The position numbers were made by a program, and so were the translations under genes. A stretch of DNA of 25,342 nucleotides, from the NCBI GenBank assembly GCA_947631525.1, contig CANRLQ010000004.1, positions 1 to 25,342 of the forward strand. The letters are read 5' to 3'. A model generated the notes under the pieces. The model was not told where the DNA came from, did no database searches, and saw only the letters and a list, made by a program, of their open reading frames with translations. Source of the stretch: an uncultured Bacilli bacterium (GTDB taxonomy: Bacteria; Bacillota_I; Bacilli_A; RF39; UBA660). Each line of letters begins with the position of its first letter. Position 1 is the first letter of the stretch. Below, piece after piece: positions 5,416 to 12,603 of this stretch.

Positions 5416-6858
5416 ATGTATGAAGAATTAATAAAAAAAGTAAATGAAGCACGAATTAATGGTAAAAAAATTGGTTTAGTGCAAGGTTCTTGGGATTTAT
5501 TTCACTTAGGACATTTACGTTACATTTTAAAGGCAAAGGAATTATGCGATTTTCTAATTGTGGCAATGGATAGTGATGAAAAGATACGTAAAAGAAAAGG
5601 TAATAGTAGACCTATTATTCCCGAAGATGAAAGATATGAGTTTATTAAATTATTAAATATTGCTTCTGAAGTAGTAATAAAAGATGTAAATGAACCAAAA
5701 TGGAATTTGATTAAAAATGTAAAACCTGATGTACTTATTGCTATAAAAGATAATTATACTGATGAACAAATAGAAAAATTGGGAGAATTTGTAGGTAAAG
5801 TAGCAATTTTACCGAGACAATCTGAAAGCTCAACTTCAGATAAAATTAGAAAAATTCTTATTTGTAGTAGAGGACAACAAGCTGCAGATATTGATGAAAA
5901 AGTTAAAAAAGCTATAGAAGAGATTAAATTTAGAACTAATTTTAATGAGAATATGCCAGAACCTTTACCAATGTTGTTTAGGAATTTATACGATTCTACA
6001 GATTGGGTATGTCCAGTATCAGCAGGATGTTATTGGAATGGAAGTTGGCATTTTGGTGCAAATCATAGTGATTTTAGTATTCCAAAATATGATATTGAAA
6101 ATCGTACAGAATTATATTATTCATCAGTTGAACATGCAGAAATGAATTTATTAAAAAAATTGGGTGATGTTGAAAATTTAAATACAACTATTTGGACAAC
6201 TCTTTTTCCATGCGATAAATGTATGAAAGTTTTAATTCAAAAAGGTGTAAAAGAAATTATTTATTTAGAAGATCATTCAGAGAAAAATTGGAGTAAAAGA
6301 TCACATGAATTGGCTAAAAAATATGGTGTTAAAGTTACAAAATATCAAGAAAAAAATATGAATGAAAATATATCAAATAATAATCAAGATATGAATTCAT
6401 TTAAATACATATATCCACCAAATGCTAGACATCAAGAACAATTAGATATTATGATGAACTTTGAATATGAAGGAAAAGATCCTTTAGACCAGAACTTTAT
6501 TAATCAAGAAATATTATACACAACTGATTATTGGTATATAACAAATAATAAATTCCCATATGAAGGTGTAGAAAAACAATTTTTAATTGTATCACGTTTT
6601 CCAGTTTATGAAGAAAAAGATGTAACTGAAGAAATGTGGTTAGATTTAAAAAAAATATGGATTAATCTAGTTGAAAAATATGGTATTGAAGGCGGAGCAT
6701 TATGTTTTAGATTTGGGGAACCTTCGTTATCTGGAGCAACTTTAAAACGTTTTCATGTACATATAATTAAACCTAAAGAAGATGAGAGAACTAAATTTTC
6801 TATTGGTGGTAAAAAAGTGTTAAAAAAAGGATTATATATAAGAAAAAAAGATAATTAA
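5416..6858 (+). CDS. Three-domain fusion: nucleotidyltransferase + dCMP-deaminase-like + HIT-like
   Basis: The 480 residues hold three nucleotide-active domains. Residues 15-150 are a cytidylyltransferase-like domain: QGSWDLFHLGHLRY with HxGH at His30-His33 and SESSTSDKIRKI (136-147), the counterpart of the family's ISSTxIR motif. Residues 160-310 are a zinc deaminase with HAE (His240, Glu242) and PCDKC (Cys266, Cys269), as in dCMP deaminases. Residues 326-480 look HIT-like, with FRFGEPSLSGATLKRFHVHIIKP: His447 and His449 remain but the first position of the usual His triad seems to be Arg445. A low-complexity Asn/Glu linker (312-326) separates the last two. It follows the TS-like gene after two bases with no strong ribosome site, so translational coupling is likely. 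Deamination could feed a uridylate to the TS-like enzyme; the transferase substrate is unknown. The first two domains are clear, the HIT call moderate. Confidence 0.82.
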   Translation: MYEELIKKVNEARINGKKIGLVQGSWDLFHLGHLRYILKAKELCDFLIVAMDSDEKIRKRKGNSRPIIPEDERYEFIKLLNIASEVVIKDVNEPKWNLIKNVKPDVLIAIKDNYTDEQIEKLGEFVGKVAILPRQSESSTSDKIRKILICSRGQQAADIDEKVKKAIEEIKFRTNFNENMPEPLPMLFRNLYDSTDWVCPVSAGCYWNGSWHFGANHSDFSIPKYDIENRTELYYSSVEHAEMNLLKKLGDVENLNTTIWTTLFPCDKCMKVLIQKGVKEIIYLEDHSEKNWSKRSHELAKKYGVKVTKYQEKNMNENISNNNQDMNSFKYIYPPNARHQEQLDIMMNFEYEGKDPLDQNFINQEILYTTDYWYITNNKFPYEGVEKQFLIVSRFPVYEEKDVTEEMWLDLKKIWINLVEKYGIEGGALCFRFGEPSLSGATLKRFHVHIIKPKEDERTKFSIGGKKVLKKGLYIRKKDN

Positions 6859-6875
6859 TTGATTATCTTTTTTTT
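6843..6875. terminator. Bidirectional terminator between the fusion gene and sspI
   Basis: AAAAAAAGATAAT (6843-6855) is complementary to ATTATC plus T-run (6862-6875) with a six-base loop. A and T runs on either side let it serve both convergent genes. It overlaps the last codons of the fusion gene. Confidence 0.8.
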
Positions 6876-7077
6876 ATAAATTATTTTTTAATACAGATAA
6901 AATAAAATCTTTATTATTTTTATCACTATTATTCCATAAAATTTCAAAAAATACACCTAATCCTGGAAGAACTACCTCTTCGTTTGATTCGATTGATGAA
7001 TTAATTGATGCTTCTATTTCATCAATAGGGGAATTTTTAAAATTATCTACAATATAGTCTCTTATACTTATTTGCAT
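6874..7077 (-). CDS. sspI: Small acid-soluble spore protein I (SspI) family
   Basis: The 67-residue product matches SspI over its length: a short helical N-terminus (QISIRDYIVDNFKNSPIDEIEASINSSIES) and the diagnostic LPGLGVFFEILWNNSD (37-52), where Bacillus SspI has LPGLGVLFEVIWKNAD. SspI is a minor spore-core protein made in the forespore; its role in the spore is not well defined. The start follows GAAAGGATGATGAT. It is a single gene, convergent with the fusion gene and divergent from lemA. A forespore-sigma-like promoter precedes it. Its presence is good evidence for sporulation in this lineage. Confidence 0.88.
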   Translation of the reverse strand: MQISIRDYIVDNFKNSPIDEIEASINSSIESNEEVVLPGLGVFFEILWNNSDKNNKDFILSVLKNNL

Positions 7078-7096
7078 ATCATCATCCTTTCATTTA

Positions 7097-7126
7097 TATT
7101 TTGGTATTAAATATTTTTTTTATACA
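7097..7126 (-). promoter_or_regulatory. Forespore sigma (SigG/SigF-like) promoter of sspI
   Basis: On the minus strand TGTATA (complement 7121-7126), a 17-base spacer and CAAAATA (complement 7097-7103) resemble the SigG pattern GnATA and CATnnTA. No good vegetative promoter was seen at this spacing. In such AT-rich DNA the match alone is modest, but it sits where expected for an ssp gene. Confidence 0.45.
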
Positions 7127-7140
7127 ATTGAAAAATTTTA

Positions 7141-7169
7141 TTGAAATTTATGAATAAGTAATATATAAT
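7141..7169 (+). promoter_or_regulatory. Vegetative promoter of lemA
   Basis: TTGAAA (7141-7146), a 17-base spacer and TATAAT (7164-7169) precede the AAGGAAGGTG ribosome site and the ATG at 7192. Confidence 0.8.
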
Positions 7170-7191
7170 TAATATTAAGGAAGGTGAACGT

Positions 7192-7746
7192 ATGGGTAAT
7201 TTGGTAATTATTATAATTATAGGAATTTTAATTCTTTTATTTATTTTTGTTATTTCTACTTATAATTCTTTAGTAGTACTTAAAAATAAAGTTAAGGATA
7301 GTTGGGCAAATAGATGTGTTATTAAAAGAAGAGCTGATTTAATTCCTAACTTAGTTGAAACAGTTAAAGGATATGCAGCACACGAGAAAGAAACACTTGA
7401 AGCAGTTATTCAAGCAAGAAATTCTTTTACAAATGCTAGCACAAAAGAAGATGAGATTAAAGCAAATGGTGAAATTACAAACGCTTTAACTAGATTGTTT
7501 GCTTTAAGTGAAGCTTATCCAGATTTAAAAGCTAATGAAAATTTTATTAGTTTACAAAATGATTTAAAAGATTCTGAAGATAAGATATCTGTTTCTAGAC
7601 AATATTATAATGATACTGTTTTGCAATATAAAAATAAATTGGAAATGTTTCCATCTAATATAATTGCTGGTATATTTAATTTCAAGCCAGAATCTTTCTT
7701 TGAAATAGCCGAAAATGAAAGAGAAGTTCCTAAAGTTCAATTTTAA
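7192..7746 (+). CDS. lemA: LemA family membrane-anchored protein
   Basis: This 184-residue protein has one N-terminal membrane span (about 4-25) followed by the LemA helical domain: YNSLVVLKNKVKDSW, KRRADLIPNLVETVKGYAAHEKETLEAVIQAR, LFALSEAYPDLKANENFISLQNDLKDSEDKISVSRQYYN, and NIIAGIFNFKPESFFE. The family is membrane-associated and of uncertain role. Between SW and KRRADLIPN it has ANRCVI where relatives have a seven-residue AQVDVQL-like stretch. One residue appears missing and the local sequence is atypical; two small compensating deletions in the DNA would explain it. A promoter and a terminator flank it, so it is probably monocistronic. Confidence 0.92.
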   Translation: MGNLVIIIIIGILILLFIFVISTYNSLVVLKNKVKDSWANRCVIKRRADLIPNLVETVKGYAAHEKETLEAVIQARNSFTNASTKEDEIKANGEITNALTRLFALSEAYPDLKANENFISLQNDLKDSEDKISVSRQYYNDTVLQYKNKLEMFPSNIIAGIFNFKPESFFEIAENEREVPKVQF

Positions 7747-7769
7747 ACTATATTAAATTATAGTTTTTT
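7745..7769 (+). terminator. Terminator of lemA
   Basis: AAACTATA (7745-7752) pairs perfectly with TATAGTTT (7759-7766) around a six-base loop, with a T-run from 7764. It begins within the stop codon. Confidence 0.85.
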
Positions 7770-7790
7770 CTTTTTTTTTATTAAAAAATA

Positions 7791-7826
7791 TGATAGAATT
7801 GATTTAGAGTAATATGGGGTGATTGT
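7791..7826 (+). promoter_or_regulatory. Extended -10 and ribosome site of the coiled-coil gene
   Basis: TGATAGAAT (7791-7799) is an extended -10 and GGGGTGAT the ribosome site before the ATG at 7827. No clear -35. Confidence 0.5.
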
Positions 7827-8249
7827 ATGAATTATGATGAAAAATCTATTGATATAATCGATATAGATGATAATTTAAATATAAAAGAAAACGATAGTGA
7901 ATTAATATTAAATCAAATAAGAAAAGATTTATTAGATGAAACAACGAATAAATTAATTGAGAATAACAAATTATTACATAAATATAATCAAGTCTTAAAA
8001 AATTATAATGATTTAAAGAAAGAATATGATGAATTAATTAAAAAAGAAGAAATAGATAAAGAAAAATTAAATGATTATAATAATTTATCAATTGAATTAA
8101 TTAAATTAAAAAAGCAAAATATAACAATTAGTGGCAAATTAACTATGGTACAATCATTATTACAATTATTAATTAATGAATATGGAATATATGAAATATG
8201 TGAAATAACAAGATTAACAGAAGAAAAGATAAAAGATTATTTAGAATAA
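7827..8249 (+). CDS. Coiled-coil protein of unknown function
   Basis: This 140-residue product is not recognised. Residues 1-25 are acidic (DEKSIDIIDIDDN). Residues 30-105 are rich in Lys, Glu, Asn and Leu with heptad-like spacing and are probably a coiled coil. The C-terminus (about 106-140: MVQSLLQLLINEYGIYEICEITRLTEEKIKDYLE) could be a small helix-turn-helix because of the EYGIYEICEITRLTEEKI pattern. No signal peptide or membrane span. It has its own promoter and shares a convergent terminator with the next gene. The reading frame and ribosome site make it a credible gene. Confidence 0.7.
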   Translation: MNYDEKSIDIIDIDDNLNIKENDSELILNQIRKDLLDETTNKLIENNKLLHKYNQVLKNYNDLKKEYDELIKKEEIDKEKLNDYNNLSIELIKLKKQNITISGKLTMVQSLLQLLINEYGIYEICEITRLTEEKIKDYLE

Positions 8250-8251
8250 AA

Positions 8252-8271
8252 AAAGAGTTTTAAAACTCTTT
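8252..8271. terminator. Convergent terminator
   Basis: AAAGAGTTTT (8252-8261) and AAAACTCTTT (8262-8271) form a perfect 20-base palindrome between two convergent genes. It overlaps the last codons of the minus-strand gene. Confidence 0.7.
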
Positions 8272-8562
8272 ATTATTTGTATATGATGACATATTATAAT
8301 TATTAAACATTGTTTCTAATGTAGAAACCCTTTTTTCTAAATTATTTATTTCTTGTTGTTGAGTATTTAGTTGTTGTTCAACAGTATTAGTAGAAACACT
8401 ATTAGGATTATTTTGTGATTGTGTATATGTCATGCCTGTAGGTAGTGGCATAGGCATAGGCATATTTGGTAATCCATATGGTGGAATCATCCCCATATTC
8501 ATATTTTGATAAGGGGGATATATAGGATATGCAGTCATACCACAATCTCTATCTTTTTTCAT
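8260..8562 (-). CDS. Met/Pro/Tyr-rich small protein, possibly spore coat-associated
   Basis: Starting at the ATG at 8562-8560 gives 100 residues (MKKDRDCG...). An upstream in-frame ATG (8577-8575) would add five, but it overlaps the Shine-Dalgarno GGAG that serves the inner start. Residues 8-45 are rich in Met, Pro, Tyr and Gly (YPPYQNMNMGMIPPYGLPNMPMPMPLP). Residues 46-70 are Gln/Asn-rich, and residues 63-85 form a short coiled coil (QQQEINNLEKRVSTLETMF). No family is recognised. The composition recalls small coat or exosporium proteins of sporulating Bacilli, and the upstream CATATAAT could be a SigE-type -10. Both points are inference. Confidence 0.65.
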   Translation of the reverse strand: MKKDRDCGMTAYPIYPPYQNMNMGMIPPYGLPNMPMPMPLPTGMTYTQSQNNPNSVSTNTVEQQLNTQQQEINNLEKRVSTLETMFNNYNMSSYTNNKEF

Positions 8563-8585
8563 TTTAACACACTCCATTCTAATAA

Positions 8586-8593
8586 ATTATATG
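8586..8593 (-). promoter_or_regulatory. -10 element CATATAAT upstream of the Met/Pro-rich gene
   Basis: CATATAAT on the minus strand (complement 8586-8593) lies about 10 bases before GGAG. It contains a vegetative TATAAT and also fits the SigE -10 pattern CATAnnnT. The YqfQ-like gene at 18889 has the same octamer in the same place. No -35 was convincing for either sigma. Confidence 0.35.
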
Positions 8594-8610
8594 ATATTTA
8601 TCTATAAATG

Positions 8611-8619
8611 TGATATAAT
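8611..8619 (+). promoter_or_regulatory. Extended -10 of rnhB
   Basis: TGATATAAT, 24 bases before the rnhB ATG at 8644, with GAGTGAT as a weak ribosome site. The -35 is not recognisable. Confidence 0.55.
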
Positions 8620-8643
8620 ATTTTAAGAATTGAGTGATTGTAA

Positions 8644-9250
8644 ATGTATGAATATGAAACAAATTTAATTAATAATGGAATAAAATATATTGGAGGAACT
8701 GATGAAGCAGGTAGAGGCCCTTTAATAGGTCCTGTAGTTGCTGCATGTGTTGTTTTACCACTTAATTATAAAAATAAGGAAATAAATGATTCTAAAAAAT
8801 TATCTGAAAAAAAAAGAAATGAACTTTTTGAAATAATAAAAAGAGATGCCTTAACAATTGGAATAGGTATAGTAGATGCTGAAAAGATAGATGAAATTAA
8901 TATATATAAAGCTTGCTATGATAAAAGCTTATAATGAAGCAAATAAAAAAATAAAAATTGAACATTTACTTACTGATGCCATGCCTATTGATGAACTTGA
9001 TATTCCAGTTACAAAAATAATAAAAGGTGATTCCAAGAGTATTACTATAGCTGCTGCTTCAATAATTGCTAAAGTAACAAGAGATAACATAATGTATGAA
9101 CTTGATGATAAATTTCCATTATATGGTTTTAGAAATCATAAAGGTTATCCAACCAAAAAACATTTAGAAGCAATTAATAATTATGGTTTAATAGATGGTT
9201 ATAGAAAAACATATGGACCAGTAAAAAAAATATTGGAGGAACATAAATGA
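8644..9250 (+). pseudogene. rnhB: Ribonuclease HII, frameshifted by an apparent 8-base deletion
   Basis: Two overlapping frames make up one RNase HII. The first (8644-8934) gives YIGGTDEAGRGPLIGPVVAACVVL with catalytic Asp20/Glu21, then INDSKKLSEKKR and EKIDEINIYKA. The second (through 9250) gives IKAYNEANKKI, LLTDAMPI and ITIAAASIIAKVTRDNIM. Relatives read INIYKATKLAM at the junction. The sequence AAAGCTTGCTATG at 8908-8920 is exactly what remains if eight bases (AAAGCTAC) are removed between two AAAGCT-type repeats in a sequence coding KATKLAM. So slippage deletion explains the break. RNase HII removes ribonucleotides from DNA. No slippery site supports programmed frameshifting. The downstream DHH gene starts by ATGA overlap with the stop, so the operon still reads on. 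It is either a recent lesion or a consensus error. Confidence 0.88.
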
Positions 9251-10152
9251 AAGATTTGTTAATTTCACATATTTCAGATATTGATGGTGTAAGCCCTGTT
9301 ATTCTTTTGAAATTATGTAATCGAAAATTTGATTATGAATTAAAAGAAATATATGAACTTGAAAAATATTTAAATGAATTATTACAAACTAATCTAGATT
9401 TATATGAAAATATCTATATTGTTGATTTAACTGTACCAAGTACTTTTTATGACAAAATAAATAATAGTAAATATAAAGAAAAATTTAAAATATTTGATCA
9501 TCATACAACACATTTATTTGCTAATAAATATAGTAATGTTGTTATTGATCCAACTGAATGTGGAACAACACTATTTTATAAATATTTAAAAGAAAAATAT
9601 AAATTAAATAAAAAAATAATTAAACAATATGTAGAACATGTAAAAAATCTAGATATCTGGTTATGGCAAGAAAAAAATGATTTAATTGCAAAATCTTTAG
9701 GTGATTTATTTACTATATATGGAAAAGATAAATATATAGAAGAAATGTACCTAAGGTTAAAAAAACAAAAAGTATTTAAATTAAATAAAGATGAAATAAA
9801 AATATTAAAATTAGAACAAGATAGAATAGATAGATATATTGATAAAAAAAATAAAGATATGTTTGTTATTGATTATAAAAATTATAAAGCAGGTTTAGTT
9901 TTTGGAGAAAAATATAGAAGTGAAGTAGGTAATGCTTTAGCAAATATGCATCCAGAATTAGATTTTATCATTATAGTTAATTTATCTGGTGGAATAAGTT
10001 TAAGAACAAATAAAGATGTTGATTTATCAAAAATAGCTCAAGAATTAGGTGGTGGAGGTCATAAAAAAGCAAGTGGTATTCCATTACCAAAAGAAGAAAA
10101 AATAAAATTAATAAAAAATATATTTAAAGGATGTGAAATAGATGAAAATTGA
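9247..10152 (+). CDS. DHH-family phosphoesterase (NrnB-like oligoribonuclease candidate)
   Basis: The 301 residues comprise a DHH domain with SHISDIDG (His8, Asp11, Asp13), Asp60 in YIVDLTVP and the naming motif FDHHTTH (Asp84-His85-His86), and a C-terminal DHHA1 domain ending ELGGGGHKKASGIPLP. These are manganese-dependent phosphodiesterases acting on short RNA, pAp or cyclic dinucleotides. The absence of membrane or GGDEF domains rules out GdpP; the arrangement looks closer to NrnB than to NrnA, but this is judged by eye. It overlaps rnhB by four bases (ATGA) and the next gene by 11 bases, so the three form one tight operon. Confidence 0.85.
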   Translation: MKDLLISHISDIDGVSPVILLKLCNRKFDYELKEIYELEKYLNELLQTNLDLYENIYIVDLTVPSTFYDKINNSKYKEKFKIFDHHTTHLFANKYSNVVIDPTECGTTLFYKYLKEKYKLNKKIIKQYVEHVKNLDIWLWQEKNDLIAKSLGDLFTIYGKDKYIEEMYLRLKKQKVFKLNKDEIKILKLEQDRIDRYIDKKNKDMFVIDYKNYKAGLVFGEKYRSEVGNALANMHPELDFIIIVNLSGGISLRTNKDVDLSKIAQELGGGGHKKASGIPLPKEEKIKLIKNIFKGCEIDEN

Positions 10153-10663
10153 TAAAATAGTAGTTGGTCCATTACAAGAAAATTGTTATATTTTAACTAA
10201 AAACAATAAAGTAATTATTATAGATCCTGGAGATGAATATTCAAAAATAAAAGAAAAAATAAATGGAGAAGTTATAGCTATTTTAATAACACACAGTCAT
10301 TTTGATCATGTAGGTGCTTTAGAAGAATTGCATAAAGAATATTTTTCACCTATTTATCAAAATGAAAATTTAAAAGAACAAGATTATGAAATAGAAGATT
10401 TTAAATTTAAAGTAATAAAAACTTATGGACATACTAATGACTCAGTTACATATTATTTTTATGAAGAAAATATAATGTTTACAGGTGATTTTATATTTAA
10501 AGAATCAGTTGGAAGAACTGATTTACCAACTGGTAATATAAATGAAATGAATATGAGTATTCAAAAAATAAGTGAATATTCGGATGATATTTTAATATAT
10601 CCAGGTCATGGTGATAGCACAACATTAGGATATGAAAAGAAAAATAATTATTATTTCAATTAA
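10142..10663 (+). CDS. Metallo-beta-lactamase-fold hydrolase (YqgX/glyoxalase II-like)
   Basis: The 173 residues are a compact metallo-beta-lactamase fold. Metal-binding motifs are THSHFDH (His51, His53, Asp55, His56), GHT near 98, TGDF near 117 and PGHG near 158, all intact. The start VVGPLQENCYIL is typical of the small hydroxyacylglutathione-hydrolase-like proteins (YcbL/YqgX) of Firmicutes, which hydrolyse thioesters, although the physiological substrate is not certain. It is shorter than the usual 200-210 residues, partly through short loops. It overlaps the DHH gene by 11 bases and ends before a strong hairpin. Confidence 0.88.
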   Translation: MKIDKIVVGPLQENCYILTKNNKVIIIDPGDEYSKIKEKINGEVIAILITHSHFDHVGALEELHKEYFSPIYQNENLKEQDYEIEDFKFKVIKTYGHTNDSVTYYFYEENIMFTGDFIFKESVGRTDLPTGNINEMNMSIQKISEYSDDILIYPGHGDSTTLGYEKKNNYYFN

Positions 10664-10687
10664 AAGCTAAATTAATTTTTAGCTTTT
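10662..10687 (+). terminator. Terminator after the rnhB-DHH-MBL operon
   Basis: AAAAGCTAAA (10662-10671) pairs with TTTAGCTTTT (10678-10687) around a six-base loop; the stop codon lies in the left arm. The T-run is short. Confidence 0.7.
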
Positions 10688-10688
10688 A

Positions 10689-10717
10689 TTGTTTGATTTT
10701 CAATAATATGATAAAAT
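10689..10717 (+). promoter_or_regulatory. Promoter of lepA
   Basis: TTGTTT (10689-10694), a 17-base spacer and an extended -10 TGATAAAAT (10709-10717), followed by CGGTGAT and the ATG at 10735. Confidence 0.65.
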
Positions 10718-10734
10718 GAATTTACGGTGATATT

Positions 10735-12534
10735 ATGAAACAAAAAAATATAAGAAACTTTTCTATTATAGCACATATTGATCATGGTAAAAGTACATTA
10801 GCTGATCGCATCTTGGATATAACAGGAGCTATAACTGAAAGGGAAAGACAAGAACAATTGTTAGATAATATGGATATTGAAAGAGAACGTGGTATTACAA
10901 TAAAATTAAATGCTGTTCAATTAAAATATAATTATAAAAATGAGGATTATATATTACATTTAATAGATACACCAGGTCATGTTGATTTCTCATATGAGGT
11001 TTCTAGAAGTTTAGCTGCTTGTGAAGGAGCTATATTAGTAGTAGATGCAGCCCAAGGAATAGAAGCCCAAACCCTTGCTAATTTATATTTAGCTTTAGAA
11101 AACAATTTAGAAATAATACCTGTTATAAATAAAATTGATTTACCTAATGCTAATATTGAAAAGGTAAAAAAAGAATTAGTTGATACATTTGGTTTCTCGG
11201 AAGATGAAATTCTTTTAACAAGTGCTAAAACAGGTACTGGTATAAAAGAATTAGTAGAAGCTGTAATAGATAGAATTCCTTCACCTAAAGGTAAAAATGA
11301 AGAAAAATTTAAAGCTTTAATATTTGATAGTTATTTTGATGCATATCGTGGAATAGTTGCTTTAATCAGAGTATTTAATGGTAGTATAAAAGTAGGAGAT
11401 AAAATAAAAATGCTTGCTACTAATGCTACTTATGAAGTTGTAGAACTAGGTATTCACAATCCAAAGGAAGTTAAAAAGGAAAAATTAGAAGCAGGGGAAG
11501 TTGGATTTTTATGTGCTAGTATAAAAAGTATTGAAGATGTAAAAGTTGGCGATACTATAGTAAATAATAATAATCCTGATTTAACACCGCTACTTGGATA
11601 TAAACCAATGAAACCAATGGTTTTTTGTGGCTTGTATCCTGTTGAATCATCAAAATTTCCAGATATGAGAGAAGCATTAGAAAAATTAAAATTAAACGAT
11701 GCATCACTAGAATTTTCACCTGAAACTTCTCAAGCATTAGGTTTTGGTTTTAGATGTGGTTTTTTAGGTCTTCTTCATATGGAGATAATTGAAGAAAGAA
11801 TAGAAAGAGAATTTAATATTGATATAATAGCTACATCACCATCTGTTATATATGACGTTGAACTTACTGATAATACTCATATTCAAGTAGATAGTCCATC
11901 TAAGATGCCTGATAAAGTTAAAATAAAAGACATAAAAGAACCATATATAAAAACAAATATATTTGTACCAAGTGAATATATAGGTTCAATTATGGAATTA
12001 TGCCAGGAAAAAAGAGGAATTTATATTTCCATAGAATATTTAGATAAAACAAGAGTAAATATTCATTACGAAATCCCACTTTCAGAAATTGTATATGATT
12101 TTTTTGATAAATTAAAATCTTATACAAAAGGTTATGCATCATTTGATTATGAATTAATAGGTTATAAAAGTAGTGATTTAGTAAAAATGGATATATTGTT
12201 AAATGGTGATGTTGTTGATGCATTAAGTGTCATAACTCATAAAGATTTTGCATATAAAAAAGGTAGAACCATGGTTGAAAATTTAAAAAAAATTATTCCT
12301 CGCCAACAATTTGAAGTACCAATTCAAGCTTGTATTGGTAGTAAAGTTATAGCTAGAGAAAACATCAAAGCTGTTAGAAAAAATGTTTTAGCAAAATGTT
12401 ATGGTGGTGATGTTTCAAGAAAAAGAAAACTTTTAGAAAAACAAAAAGAAGGAAAAAAACGTATGAAAATGATAGGAAGTGTTGAGATACCACAAGAAGC
12501 CTTCTTGTCAATATTAAAAATGGATGAAAATTAA
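10735..12534 (+). CDS. lepA: Elongation factor 4 (LepA)
   Basis: The 599 residues match full-length LepA. The GTPase domain holds AHIDHGKS (13-20), RGITIK, DTPGHVDF and NKIDLPNA. The middle carries the EF-G-like domains (GLYPVE, ALGFGFRCGFLGLLHMEI). The C-terminus has the LepA-specific domain with RQQFEVPIQACIGSKVIARE and RKRKLLEKQKEGKKRMK. EF4 binds ribosomes and helps with stalled or mis-assembled complexes. It has its own promoter and short leader. No obvious terminator follows before the spoIIID promoter. Confidence 0.97.
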   Translation: MKQKNIRNFSIIAHIDHGKSTLADRILDITGAITERERQEQLLDNMDIERERGITIKLNAVQLKYNYKNEDYILHLIDTPGHVDFSYEVSRSLAACEGAILVVDAAQGIEAQTLANLYLALENNLEIIPVINKIDLPNANIEKVKKELVDTFGFSEDEILLTSAKTGTGIKELVEAVIDRIPSPKGKNEEKFKALIFDSYFDAYRGIVALIRVFNGSIKVGDKIKMLATNATYEVVELGIHNPKEVKKEKLEAGEVGFLCASIKSIEDVKVGDTIVNNNNPDLTPLLGYKPMKPMVFCGLYPVESSKFPDMREALEKLKLNDASLEFSPETSQALGFGFRCGFLGLLHMEIIEERIEREFNIDIIATSPSVIYDVELTDNTHIQVDSPSKMPDKVKIKDIKEPYIKTNIFVPSEYIGSIMELCQEKRGIYISIEYLDKTRVNIHYEIPLSEIVYDFFDKLKSYTKGYASFDYELIGYKSSDLVKMDILLNGDVVDALSVITHKDFAYKKGRTMVENLKKIIPRQQFEVPIQACIGSKVIARENIKAVRKNVLAKCYGGDVSRKRKLLEKQKEGKKRMKMIGSVEIPQEAFLSILKMDEN

Positions 12535-12551
12535 ATAAATAAAAAAAACTA

Positions 12552-12580
12552 TTGCTTTAATAAATTTTTTTTGGTATTAT
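12552..12580 (+). promoter_or_regulatory. Promoter candidate of spoIIID
   Basis: TTGCTT (12552-12557), a 17-base spacer and TATTAT (12575-12580) form a vegetative-type promoter. In Bacillus spoIIID is SigE-dependent; no convincing SigE -10 was found here. Confidence 0.45.
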
Positions 12581-12603
12581 ATATTCCATCGAAAGGAGAA
12601 GTT

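Noticed and set aside
5945..6145. 66-codon open frame inside the fusion gene
   Set aside because: It is out of frame in the deaminase domain and has no ribosome site.
8891..8934. Programmed ribosomal frameshift in rnhB
   Set aside because: No slippery heptamer or stem follows, and the KATKLAM segment is missing, which a frameshift would not restore.
11555..12223. Minus-strand open frames within lepA
   Set aside because: They lie opposite a conserved gene and are low in complexity, with no ribosome site.
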